Shown here: one piece after another, positions 1 to 5,166 of the stretch | How positions within the stretch are numbered: position 1 is the stretch's first letter | How the letters are laid out: every line of letters begins with the position of its first letter | Assembly: GCA_002435585.1 (NCBI GenBank) | Contig: DJDY01000219.1 | Span: forward strand, 3,617-8,782 | Origin: Lachnospira sp. UBA5912 | GTDB lineage: Bacteria; Bacillota; Clostridia; Lachnospirales; Lachnospiraceae | Direction of reading: 5' to 3' | DNA: 5,166 bases | Translations under genes and position numbers: made by a program | The notes under the pieces: model-generated | Told to the model about the DNA's origin: nothing | What the model saw: only the letters and a program-made list of their open reading frames with translations | Databases searched by the model: none

Positions 1-1720
1 ACAGATCATACTCAGCTATATGACAAGCGGTGATACCAAATACACTTATAACTCTAATGGAAGTGTCAATACAGTATATATTCTTGCCAAAGAAGTGTAT
101 TTTGCATTGCTTGATAATAATATTGTATCGATAAATCATATATCAACACAGAGTACGGATACTGAACGACAGGTATATTCTGCATTTTTATCAAAACAGG
201 ATAGCACAATGGACTGGCTAAGAAGTGAACTTCTATCTGGTGATACTCCATATGGAAAGCTTAGCGAAGAACAACAGTTATATATATGGTATGTATACAC
301 AAGTCTGAAGGACAGAGGTGTATTTAATACAGCTAATGTTGATACAACGGACAGTGTATATAATGACTGGACTGAGGGCAGTGGAACAAGTCTTAAAGAA
401 CTTCTGACACAGGGAATCTCCAAAAACTGGATTAATCTTAATATATTTTCGACGGAACAATATACAAGCCTCCAGGAGTCATATGATGCCCTGATAGATT
501 ATATAGATACTTATCTAAGAACTGATACATCTTTTTATAAAAAGATGTACAAGTATATGGTAAATGAAGGTAGTGTAACAGGAAGACAGATATGTATGCT
601 CCTTTATGAACAGGGTGTGCTTGATATGAATGCCGATGATTCAAGATATTCATCATTGCAGTCAGGAAGTCTTGGCGCATATGAGTTTATGACTTATGCA
701 ATAACTAATAAAGTAATCACTCCTGCACAGCTTGCATTGCAGCCATGTTCAGCATCAGCCGTAGTTACTGATCCACGTAATGGAGATATTCTTGCAATGG
801 TATCATATCCAAGCTACGATAATAATAAGTTGTCAGGAACAGTCGATTCCAAGTACTTTAACAGTCTTATCAATGATAAGGCTGCGCCTATGATTAACAG
901 GGCAACGCAGTCGTTCACAGCGCCTGGTTCAACATATAAGCCTTGTACAACTATTGCCGGCATGGATACAGGAACTATATCATCTGGAACTACATTTTAT
1001 TGTTCTGGTTCGTTTGATAAGGTTACACCTGCTCCTAAGTGCTGGAGATTATCTGGTCATGGAGGAGAAGTTGCAGCAACTGCCATAAGGGATTCATGTA
1101 ATGTGTTCTTCTATAATGTTGGTTATAATCTTGCATGTAGAAAAGATGGAACATATAACAGCACATACGGAACAAGTACATTACAGAAGTATTCAGATTT
1201 GCTTGGTTTATCTACTAAAGCAGGTGTTGAGATTGAAGAAAATTCGCCTCAGGCATCTAATACCAACTCGATTGCTTCTGCAATAGGACAGGGTAATCAT
1301 AAGTATAGTACATTGAATCTTGCAAGATATGTTACAACTATTGCAACATCAGGTACATGTTACAATCTTACACTTATAGATAAAATAACAGATTCAGATG
1401 GCAACCTTATAAGAAAAAACCAGGCTGAGGTTGATCATCAGGTTGAGCTTAGCAGCAATATATGGGATACTGTGCATGAAGGTATGACACTTGCTGGTAA
1501 TTCTTATTCAATTGTAGCAAAGCTTGGATTAAAGATAGCAGCAAAGTCAGGTACAGCTCAGGAAAATACCAAAGAACCAGACCATTCTTTACTGGTTACA
1601 TATTCACCATATGATAATCCGGAAATATGTGTTTCGGTATGTATACAGCATGGATACGGCTCTACAACATCCATGGATTTGACGGCTGACATATATAAGA
1701 TATTCTATGGTCTGGAGTAA
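1..1720 (+). CDS. mrdA: Class B penicillin-binding protein, PBP2/MrdA type (5' end outside window)
   Basis: Peptidoglycan D,D-transpeptidase that cross-links stem peptides outside the membrane, probably as RodA's partner in elongation. The frame is open to the window edge (first full codon at 2). The Met codon at 20 has no Shine-Dalgarno site and would give a protein with no membrane anchor, so the true start lies upstream. All three penicillin-binding motifs are present: S-T-Y-K at 929-940 (nucleophile Ser, Lys at 938), S-C-N at 1094-1102 and K-S-G-T at 1544-1555. The segment at about 764-820, AVVTDPRNGDILAMVS then a YDNN, is the usual start of the transpeptidase core. There is no PASTA repeat at the C-terminus. 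About 240 residues ahead of that core are rich in Tyr, Ser and Thr and match no standard domain I know; they resemble the extra region of very long Lachnospiraceae PBPs. The RodA neighbour favours MrdA over an FtsI or SpoVD assignment. Confidence 0.88.
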   Translation, partial: QIILSYMTSGDTKYTYNSNGSVNTVYILAKEVYFALLDNNIVSINHISTQSTDTERQVYSAFLSKQDSTMDWLRSELLSGDTPYGKLSEEQQLYIWYVYTSLKDRGVFNTANVDTTDSVYNDWTEGSGTSLKELLTQGISKNWINLNIFSTEQYTSLQESYDALIDYIDTYLRTDTSFYKKMYKYMVNEGSVTGRQICMLLYEQGVLDMNADDSRYSSLQSGSLGAYEFMTYAITNKVITPAQLALQPCSASAVVTDPRNGDILAMVSYPSYDNNKLSGTVDSKYFNSLINDKAAPMINRATQSFTAPGSTYKPCTTIAGMDTGTISSGTTFYCSGSFDKVTPAPKCWRLSGHGGEVAATAIRDSCNVFFYNVGYNLACRKDGTYNSTYGTSTLQKYSDLLGLSTKAGVEIEENSPQASNTNSIASAIGQGNHKYSTLNLARYVTTIATSGTCYNLTLIDKITDSDGNLIRKNQAEVDHQVELSSNIWDTVHEGMTLAGNSYSIVAKLGLKIAAKSGTAQENTKEPDHSLLVTYSPYDNPEICVSVCIQHGYGSTTSMDLTADIYKIFYGLE

Positions 1721-1730
1721 TTTATAAAAT

Positions 1731-1739
1731 AAGGGGTGA
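1731..1739 (+). promoter_or_regulatory. Ribosome binding site that fixes the minC start
   Basis: AAGGGGTGA resembles the anti-Shine-Dalgarno complement AAGGAGGTGA with one base missing. It lies five bases before TTG at 1745. The in-frame GTG at 1736 falls inside this element and has no separate site at a proper distance, so the GTG is more likely part of the ribosome binding site than a start codon. Confidence 0.7.
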
Positions 1740-1744
1740 AACAA

Positions 1745-2479
1745 TTGGATAATTCAGTAGTAATAAAAGGTAATAAGAACGGCATTGCAGTTAAACTTGA
1801 TGCAAATGTGGATTTTGATGAACTTAAAAATATGGTAAAAGAGAAATTTATAGCATCTGCCAAATTTTTTAATAATGCTGCTCTTGCACTATCACTTGAA
1901 GGACGAGAATTATCAGATACACAGGAAAAAGAGATTATTGATATAATCACTGATGTTACAGATATTAATATCGTGTGCCTTATTGATCATGATGAGGAAA
2001 AAGATCTGATATACCAAAGAGCGGTTGCAGATGCCATGAAAAATAATAATCATGCATATTCAACAGAAGCATCTGGGGAAGAAATAGAAATGCCTGCCCA
2101 GCCTTTGTGCCAGTTTTATAAGGGAACACTAAGATCAGGGCAGTTGTTAGAAACAGAAAGTAGTGTTGTTATTTTAGGGGATGTTAATCCAGGAGGCAAA
2201 GTGGTTGCATGCGGTAATGTAATTGTGCTAGGAAGCCTTAAGGGTAATATCTTTGCAGGAGCTAATGGAAATGAAAATGCATTTGTTGTAGCACTGGACA
2301 TGGAGCCAATGCAGATAAAGATAGCAGATGTTATAGCAAGATGTTCAGATAGCAGCCCGGTAAAGAAAAAATTAAGGGCGAAGGCTAAAGTTGTACAGCC
2401 TAAAATAGCATATGTATATGAAGGAAATATATATGTTGAAGATTTTGAACAAAATGTACTTGAGGATATTCACCTATAA
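1745..2479 (+). CDS. minC: Septum site-determining protein MinC
   Basis: Cytoplasmic division inhibitor. MinD brings it to the membrane, where it antagonises FtsZ polymers. The predicted protein is 244 residues from TTG at 1745, normal for the family. The N-terminal FtsZ-inhibiting domain covers about residues 1-100 and opens with VVIKGNKNGIAVKL. A polar linker follows (about 100-118). The C-terminal beta-helical dimerisation and MinD-binding domain contains the diagnostic R-S-G-Q at residues 130-133 and GDVNPGG at 145-151, followed by the glycine-rich turns VLGSLKGNIFAGANG. The tail, with PKIAYVYEGNIYVEDF, resembles the C-terminus of Firmicutes MinC. The gene begins 24 bases after the PBP stop, so the two are probably cotranscribed. 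A GTG at 1736 would add three residues but lies within the Shine-Dalgarno element. No obvious rho-independent terminator follows the stop. Confidence 0.93.
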   Translation: MDNSVVIKGNKNGIAVKLDANVDFDELKNMVKEKFIASAKFFNNAALALSLEGRELSDTQEKEIIDIITDVTDINIVCLIDHDEEKDLIYQRAVADAMKNNNHAYSTEASGEEIEMPAQPLCQFYKGTLRSGQLLETESSVVILGDVNPGGKVVACGNVIVLGSLKGNIFAGANGNENAFVVALDMEPMQIKIADVIARCSDSSPVKKKLRAKAKVVQPKIAYVYEGNIYVEDFEQNVLEDIHL

Positions 2480-2504
2480 ACTGTTATTTATTTGTAGAGT
2501 ATTA

Positions 2505-2530
2505 TTTTAGGATTTATTTTTAGGATTTGC
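2505..2530 (+). repeat. 13-base tandem direct repeat in the minC-minD spacer
   Basis: Two adjacent copies, TTTTAGGATTTAT (2505-2517) and TTTTAGGATTTGC (2518-2530), agree at 11 of 13 positions. They lie just upstream of a candidate promoter. This could be a local slippage duplication or a paired protein-binding site; the sequence alone does not decide. Confidence 0.5.
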
Positions 2531-2532
2531 TC

Positions 2533-2561
2533 TTTATGGTAACATTAATTTATTATATAAT
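2533..2561 (+). promoter_or_regulatory. Candidate promoter upstream of minD (distal)
   Basis: A perfect TATAAT -10 box at 2556-2561 lies 17 bases after TTTATG at 2533-2538, which matches TTGACA at only three of six positions. There is no extended -10 TG. In such AT-rich sequence a chance TATAAT is easy to find, so confidence is low. It would give a leader of roughly 95 bases for minD. Confidence 0.3.
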
Positions 2562-2582
2562 GGCATTATTTTTAAAAAAGTA

Positions 2583-2611
2583 TTGATTTAATGCGCAAAA
2601 TTAAGCATAAT
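2583..2611 (+). promoter_or_regulatory. Candidate sigma-A-type promoter for minD-minE-rodA (proximal)
   Basis: TTGATT at 2583-2588 (four of six matches to TTGACA) and CATAAT at 2606-2611 (five of six to TATAAT) are separated by exactly 17 bases. Transcription would start near 2618, about 45 bases before the minD ATG. The 183-base spacer here is much longer than the other gaps within the min cluster (24 to 44 bases), which fits an internal promoter for minD, minE and rodA. Confidence 0.42.
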
Positions 2612-2662
2612 TAAATTATTGTGTATTTATTTACTTAGTATATTGATTTTGGAGGAAGTAAA

Positions 2663-3475
2663 ATGAGTGAAGTTATTGTTGTTACGTCAGGAAAAGGCGG
2701 TGTCGGTAAGACTACAACTACTGCTAATATAGGTACAGGTCTTGCTAAGCTTGGTAAAAAAGTAGTTATGATAGACACAGATACAGGCTTAAGAAATCTT
2801 GATGTTGTACTTGGACTTGAAAATAGAATTGTATACAATCTTGTAGACGTAGTGGAAGGAAACTGCCGCTTAAAGCAGGCTATGATTACAGATAAGAGAT
2901 GCCCATCTTTATATCTTTTACCTACAGCACAGACAAGAGATAAGTCAGCAATCTCTCCAGAACAGATGATTAAGGTTGTTGATGAAATAAAAGCAGATCC
3001 AGAAGGCTTTGATTACATAATCCTTGATTGTCCGGCTGGTATAGAACAGGGCTTCCAAAATGCCATAGTAGCAGCAGACAGAGCACTTGTTGTGACAACT
3101 CCTGAAGTTTCAGCTATACGTGATGCTGATAGAATTGTAGGACTTCTTGATGCCCACGGCCTAAAAGATCATGAGGATCTTATTGTTAACAGAATACGTA
3201 TGGACATGGTTAACAGGGGAGAAATGATGTCTATTTCTGATGTTAATGACATATTACAGCTTAATGTCATAGGAGCCGTTCCTGATGACGAGAATATTGT
3301 CGTAGCTACTAATAAAGGACAGCCATTAGTAGGAGACAGCAGTATGGCTGGACAGGCTTATATGAATATATGCAAGAGAATTCTTGGTGAAGATGTTCCA
3401 TTCCTTGATTTAAATGGTAAGGGAGGATTTTTCAAGAAGTTATCAGCTCTTTTTAAGGGTGACAAGAAAAACTAA
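2663..3475 (+). CDS. minD: Septum site-determining ATPase MinD
   Basis: ParA/MinD-family ATPase. It binds the membrane as an ATP dimer, recruits MinC, and is released when MinE stimulates ATP hydrolysis. The 270-residue length is typical. The deviant Walker A motif GKGGVGKTT is at residues 10-18, with signature Lys11 and P-loop Lys16. The A' (switch I) segment MIDTDTGLRNLD has Asp38 and Asp40. Walker B/switch II, IILDCPAGIE at 119-128, has Asp122. The last 17 residues (254-270, beginning GGFFKKLSALFKG) form a short amphipathic, lysine-rich helix, the expected membrane-targeting sequence. This, with minC and minE alongside, separates it from ParA, Soj and Mrp relatives. The start is well supported: GGAGG at 2651-2655 is seven bases before the ATG. 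minE follows after about 42 bases. Confidence 0.97.
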   Translation: MSEVIVVTSGKGGVGKTTTTANIGTGLAKLGKKVVMIDTDTGLRNLDVVLGLENRIVYNLVDVVEGNCRLKQAMITDKRCPSLYLLPTAQTRDKSAISPEQMIKVVDEIKADPEGFDYIILDCPAGIEQGFQNAIVAADRALVVTTPEVSAIRDADRIVGLLDAHGLKDHEDLIVNRIRMDMVNRGEMMSISDVNDILQLNVIGAVPDDENIVVATNKGQPLVGDSSMAGQAYMNICKRILGEDVPFLDLNGKGGFFKKLSALFKGDKKN

Positions 3476-3517
3476 AAGTTATTATTAAAAGCCGGATATG
3501 GCAGAATGGAAGAAGAT

Positions 3518-3787
3518 ATGAGTTTACTTGATTTGTTTAAGAAAAAAGGCTCTGGGGATGTGGCTAAAGACAGACTTAAGTTATTACTTGTTTCTGATAG
3601 GGCTAATTGTTCACCAGAGGTTATGGAAATGATAAAGAATGACATTATAAAGGTCATTTCAAAATACATGGTTATAGATGCAGATGAACTGGATATCCAG
3701 ATAACATCTACAGAGGGTGAGAACGGTTCAGTTCCTGCAATCTATGCTAATATTCCTATTAAGGATATGAGAAACAGTGAAAAATAA
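3518..3787 (+). CDS. minE: Cell division topological specificity factor MinE
   Basis: Small regulator that binds membrane-bound MinD, displaces MinC and triggers ATP hydrolysis, so that MinCD inhibition is confined to the poles. From ATG at 3518 the product is 89 residues, a typical size. The N-terminus MSLLDLFKKK lines up with the membrane-targeting start of E. coli MinE (MALLDFF). The next segment, with KDRLKLLLVSDR, is the MinD-activating (anti-MinCD) helix/strand. The C-terminal dimerisation domain runs from about residue 34 (EVMEMIKNDIIKVISKYM, then LDIQI) to IYANIPIKDM. An in-frame ATG at 3506 would add MEED. I prefer 3518 because of the family N-terminus and the purine-rich GGAAGAAG just before it; neither start has a strong Shine-Dalgarno site. 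Confidence 0.92.
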   Translation: MSLLDLFKKKGSGDVAKDRLKLLLVSDRANCSPEVMEMIKNDIIKVISKYMVIDADELDIQITSTEGENGSVPAIYANIPIKDMRNSEK

Positions 3788-3793
3788 TCACAT

Positions 3794-3814
3794 TGTAACC
3801 GGAAACGGATTATA
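3794..3814 (+). other. GAAA-tetraloop hairpin in the minE-rodA spacer
   Basis: TGTAACCG (3794-3801) can pair with CGG-TTATA (3806-3814, A3809 bulged) around a GAAA loop at 3802-3805. This gives eight pairs, including one G-U wobble. The hairpin ends six bases before the rodA ribosome binding site at 3820-3826 (GGTGGAG). No clear T-run follows, so it is not a convincing terminator. It could affect mRNA processing, or translation of rodA relative to minE. Confidence 0.45.
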
Positions 3815-3831
3815 TTGTTGGTGGAGATTTT

Positions 3832-4989
3832 ATGTTTAAAAAGTATAAAATGCGGTCGTATAATTACAGGCTTGTTATTATTATAATGATTACCTGTGTT
3901 TATGCCCTGGCAGTTGTAAACAGTGCTAATTCTGAGTATACAATAAAGCAGGGAGCAGGTATGGCCGCTGCATTTTTGATGATGATATTTATATCATTTG
4001 TTGATTATAAGTTTATAACCAAATATTATTGGTTGTGGTATACACTTGGTAATATACTGCTTATTCTTGTACTTATAGCAGGAAAAGAAAGTCATGGAGC
4101 TAAAAGATGGCTGGGAGTTGGTTCTTTTCAGATACAGCCTTCGGAGTTTATGAAACTGATTGCCACAATTTTTCTGGCAAAGGTCATAACTATGTATAAG
4201 GACAGGCTTAATACATGGAAGTTTCTTGTTATACTTGCAATAGTTCTGCTTGTTCCAATATTGTTAATTGTTAAGGAACCCGATCTTTCAACAACGGTCA
4301 TGGTTGTACTGATAATTTTAACTGTATTGTTCTGTGCGGGATTGAGTTATAAGATAATAGGTGGGGCGCTACTTATCGTTGTGCCGCTTGTTGCAGCATT
4401 TCTTGTGTATATTATTGCAACACCTGATCCTATTTTTATGGAGCAGTATCAAAGAAACAGAATTGTCGATTTCATATATGGAAGCGATTCAACTGATGGC
4501 AATATAAGTGCTGGTGTATATCAGCAGAATTATGCTGTTCAGGCGATAGGTTCAGGGCAGTTATCGGGAAAAGGTCTTAATAATGATGATCCATCATCAC
4601 TTAAGAATGCTGGATATATAGCAGAAGCCCAGAACGATTTCATATTTGCCGTAATTGGTGAAGAATTAGGATTTGTAGGCTGCGTAATTACTATTTTACT
4701 GTTGTTTACAATTGTAATAGAGTGTATAATAACAGCAGTAAGGGCGAAGGATCAGGAAGGGCGGCTTTTATGCTGTGGTGTTGCGGCGTATATTGCTTTC
4801 CAGACATTTATCAATATAGGTGTTGTTACTAAGCTCCTGCCTAATACAGGTCTTCCATTACCATTCTTTAGCTGTGGTGTAACATCCCTTGTTAATCTTT
4901 TTGCTGCGATGGGAATTGTACTCAATGTTAATCTGCAGAGAAATGTTGACAGAGATGATGAAATATTTGCGGAAGATTTTCGTGGATAA
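3832..4989 (+). CDS. rodA: SEDS-family peptidoglycan glycosyltransferase RodA (FtsW/RodA/SpoVE)
   Basis: Polytopic membrane enzyme that polymerises lipid II into glycan strands and works with a class B PBP. The 385-residue length is normal. About ten hydrophobic segments are visible, the first at residues 13-31 and the last ending near 369. SEDS motifs in order: KRWL (91-94) and IQPSEFMK (101-108); KEPDLST (148-154); a long extracellular loop (about 198-268); then NDFIFAVIGEELG with Asp269, the probable catalytic aspartate; and the C-terminal signature NTGLPLPFFSCGVTS (338-352). That signature differs from the common PFxSYGGSS. GGTGGAG at 3820-3826 supports the ATG. FtsW or SpoVE is possible by homology, but the PBP2-type gene in the same cluster favours RodA. 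The last 16 residues form a charged cytoplasmic tail. Confidence 0.9.
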   Translation: MFKKYKMRSYNYRLVIIIMITCVYALAVVNSANSEYTIKQGAGMAAAFLMMIFISFVDYKFITKYYWLWYTLGNILLILVLIAGKESHGAKRWLGVGSFQIQPSEFMKLIATIFLAKVITMYKDRLNTWKFLVILAIVLLVPILLIVKEPDLSTTVMVVLIILTVLFCAGLSYKIIGGALLIVVPLVAAFLVYIIATPDPIFMEQYQRNRIVDFIYGSDSTDGNISAGVYQQNYAVQAIGSGQLSGKGLNNDDPSSLKNAGYIAEAQNDFIFAVIGEELGFVGCVITILLLFTIVIECIITAVRAKDQEGRLLCCGVAAYIAFQTFINIGVVTKLLPNTGLPLPFFSCGVTSLVNLFAAMGIVLNVNLQRNVDRDDEIFAEDFRG

Positions 4990-4994
4990 CCTGT

Positions 4995-5032
4995 ACAGAT
5001 AATCATTCATATATATGTGATTGATTATCTGT
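4995..5032 (+). repeat. Perfect 11-base inverted repeat after rodA (possible weak terminator or mRNA end)
   Basis: ACAGATAATCA (4995-5005) and TGATTATCTGT (5022-5032) are perfect reverse complements around a 16-base loop. The loop itself contains the palindrome CATATATATG (5008-5017). The arm begins five bases after the rodA stop codon. No T-tract follows, so intrinsic termination is uncertain; a role in stabilising the 3' end or in RNA processing is equally plausible. Confidence 0.6.
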
Positions 5033-5035
5033 GTT

Positions 5036-5067
5036 ACTATAGCAATTATAATAATAACTGCTATAGT
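5036..5067 (+). repeat. Perfect 9-base inverted repeat, second of a tandem pair before mgsA
   Basis: ACTATAGCA (5036-5044) and TGCTATAGT (5059-5067) are perfect reverse complements around a 14-base AT-rich loop. It begins three bases after the first inverted repeat ends. Its arm sequence is unrelated to the first, so this is not a repeat-family duplication. The following bases, TATAAATTAATTAA, are AT-rich but not a T-run. Together the two hairpins fill most of the 127-base rodA-mgsA spacer. Confidence 0.55.
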
Positions 5068-5116
5068 TATAAATTAATTAAAATATGATATAAAAAGCAT
5101 AAGATAGGGGGTTCTT

Positions 5117-5166
5117 ATGAACATTGGTTTAATAGCACATAATTCAAAAAAGAAATTAATGCAGAA
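5117..5166 (+). CDS. mgsA: Methylglyoxal synthase, N-terminus only (3' end outside window)
   Basis: Only 16 full codons are visible: MNIGLIAHNSKKKLMQ. They match the opening beta-strand and first helix of methylglyoxal synthase; B. subtilis MgsA begins MKIALIAHDKKKQDM. The enzyme converts dihydroxyacetone phosphate to methylglyoxal and phosphate in the cytoplasm, relieving phosphate-starved or sugar-overloaded glycolysis. AGGGGGT at 5106-5112 gives a good ribosome binding site for the ATG. Position 9 is Asn where the E. coli and B. subtilis enzymes have Asp. The gene following rodA in this order also fits Lachnospiraceae. The catalytic aspartates further along cannot be seen, so the call rests on a short match plus context. 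Confidence 0.72.
   Translation, partial: MNIGLIAHNSKKKLMQ

Noticed and set aside
20..22. ATG at 20 as the start of the PBP gene
   Set aside because: The frame stays open to the window edge, no ribosome binding site precedes it, and the product would lack the N-terminal membrane anchor of class B PBPs.
66..680. Several minus-strand open frames opposite the PBP gene
   Set aside because: They overlap one another and the strongly supported plus-strand gene, are low-complexity in translation and have no ribosome binding sites; they are shadows.
1101..1286. 61-codon plus-strand open frame within the PBP gene
   Set aside because: It lies entirely inside the transpeptidase coding region in another frame, has no ribosome binding site, and its product resembles nothing known.
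2563..2594. Possible hairpin GCATTA...TAATGC as a minC terminator
   Set aside because: Only six AT-rich pairs around a 20-base loop, with no T-tract after it; expected by chance in this composition.
4752..5006. 84-codon minus-strand open frame opposite the rodA end
   Set aside because: It is the antisense of conserved SEDS motifs and runs into the inverted repeat; no independent coding evidence.
5062..5089. Possible mgsA promoter with -10 TATGAT at 5084-5089
   Set aside because: The -10 is acceptable, but the only spaced -35 (TATAGT, 16 bases away) matches TTGACA at two positions and overlaps the hairpin arm; not supportable as a feature.
1..5166. CRISPR array, mobile element, toxin-antitoxin or phage-defence genes
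   Set aside because: No spaced direct repeats, transposase motifs, terminal repeats or defence-type domains were seen; every long plus-strand frame is explained by the shape/division cluster and mgsA.

Overview
The window is an AT-rich stretch of a Gram-positive, Clostridia-type chromosome. The best fit is the family Lachnospiraceae (the Roseburia/Butyrivibrio/Coprococcus kind of gut anaerobe). This rests on AT-rich codon use, purine-rich Shine-Dalgarno sites, a MinCDE system with a true MinE, and a very long class B penicillin-binding protein directly ahead of minC. The family assignment comes from protein style and gene order recalled from memory, not from a search.

All genes lie on the plus strand. 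The order is: 3' part of a class B penicillin-binding protein of the PBP2/MrdA type (1-1720, cut by the window start), minC (1745-2479, TTG start), a 183-base AT-rich spacer with candidate promoters, minD (2663-3475), minE (about 3518-3787), a short spacer with a GAAA-capped hairpin, rodA of the SEDS family (3832-4989), a 127-base spacer with two consecutive perfect inverted repeats, and the first 16 codons of a probable methylglyoxal synthase gene mgsA (5117 onward). Coding density is high and there is no gene-free stretch above 300 bases. No tRNA, rRNA, CRISPR array, insertion sequence or prophage gene was seen.

The genes form a cell-shape and division-site cluster. The PBP2-type transpeptidase and the RodA glycosyltransferase are the two enzymatic halves of the elongation machinery. 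Between them lies the complete Min system (MinC inhibitor, MinD membrane ATPase, MinE topological regulator), which keeps FtsZ rings away from the poles. mgsA is a metabolic gene, a bypass from dihydroxyacetone phosphate to methylglyoxal, and probably belongs to a separate or partly separate transcript.

I do not see an undescribed system: this is a conserved housekeeping cassette. Points worth a second look are the unusual region upstream of the PBP catalytic domain, a Cys/Cys/His/Cys set in the PBP that resembles the zinc site of E. coli PBP2, an altered SEDS signature in RodA, and three hairpin elements in the spacers around rodA.
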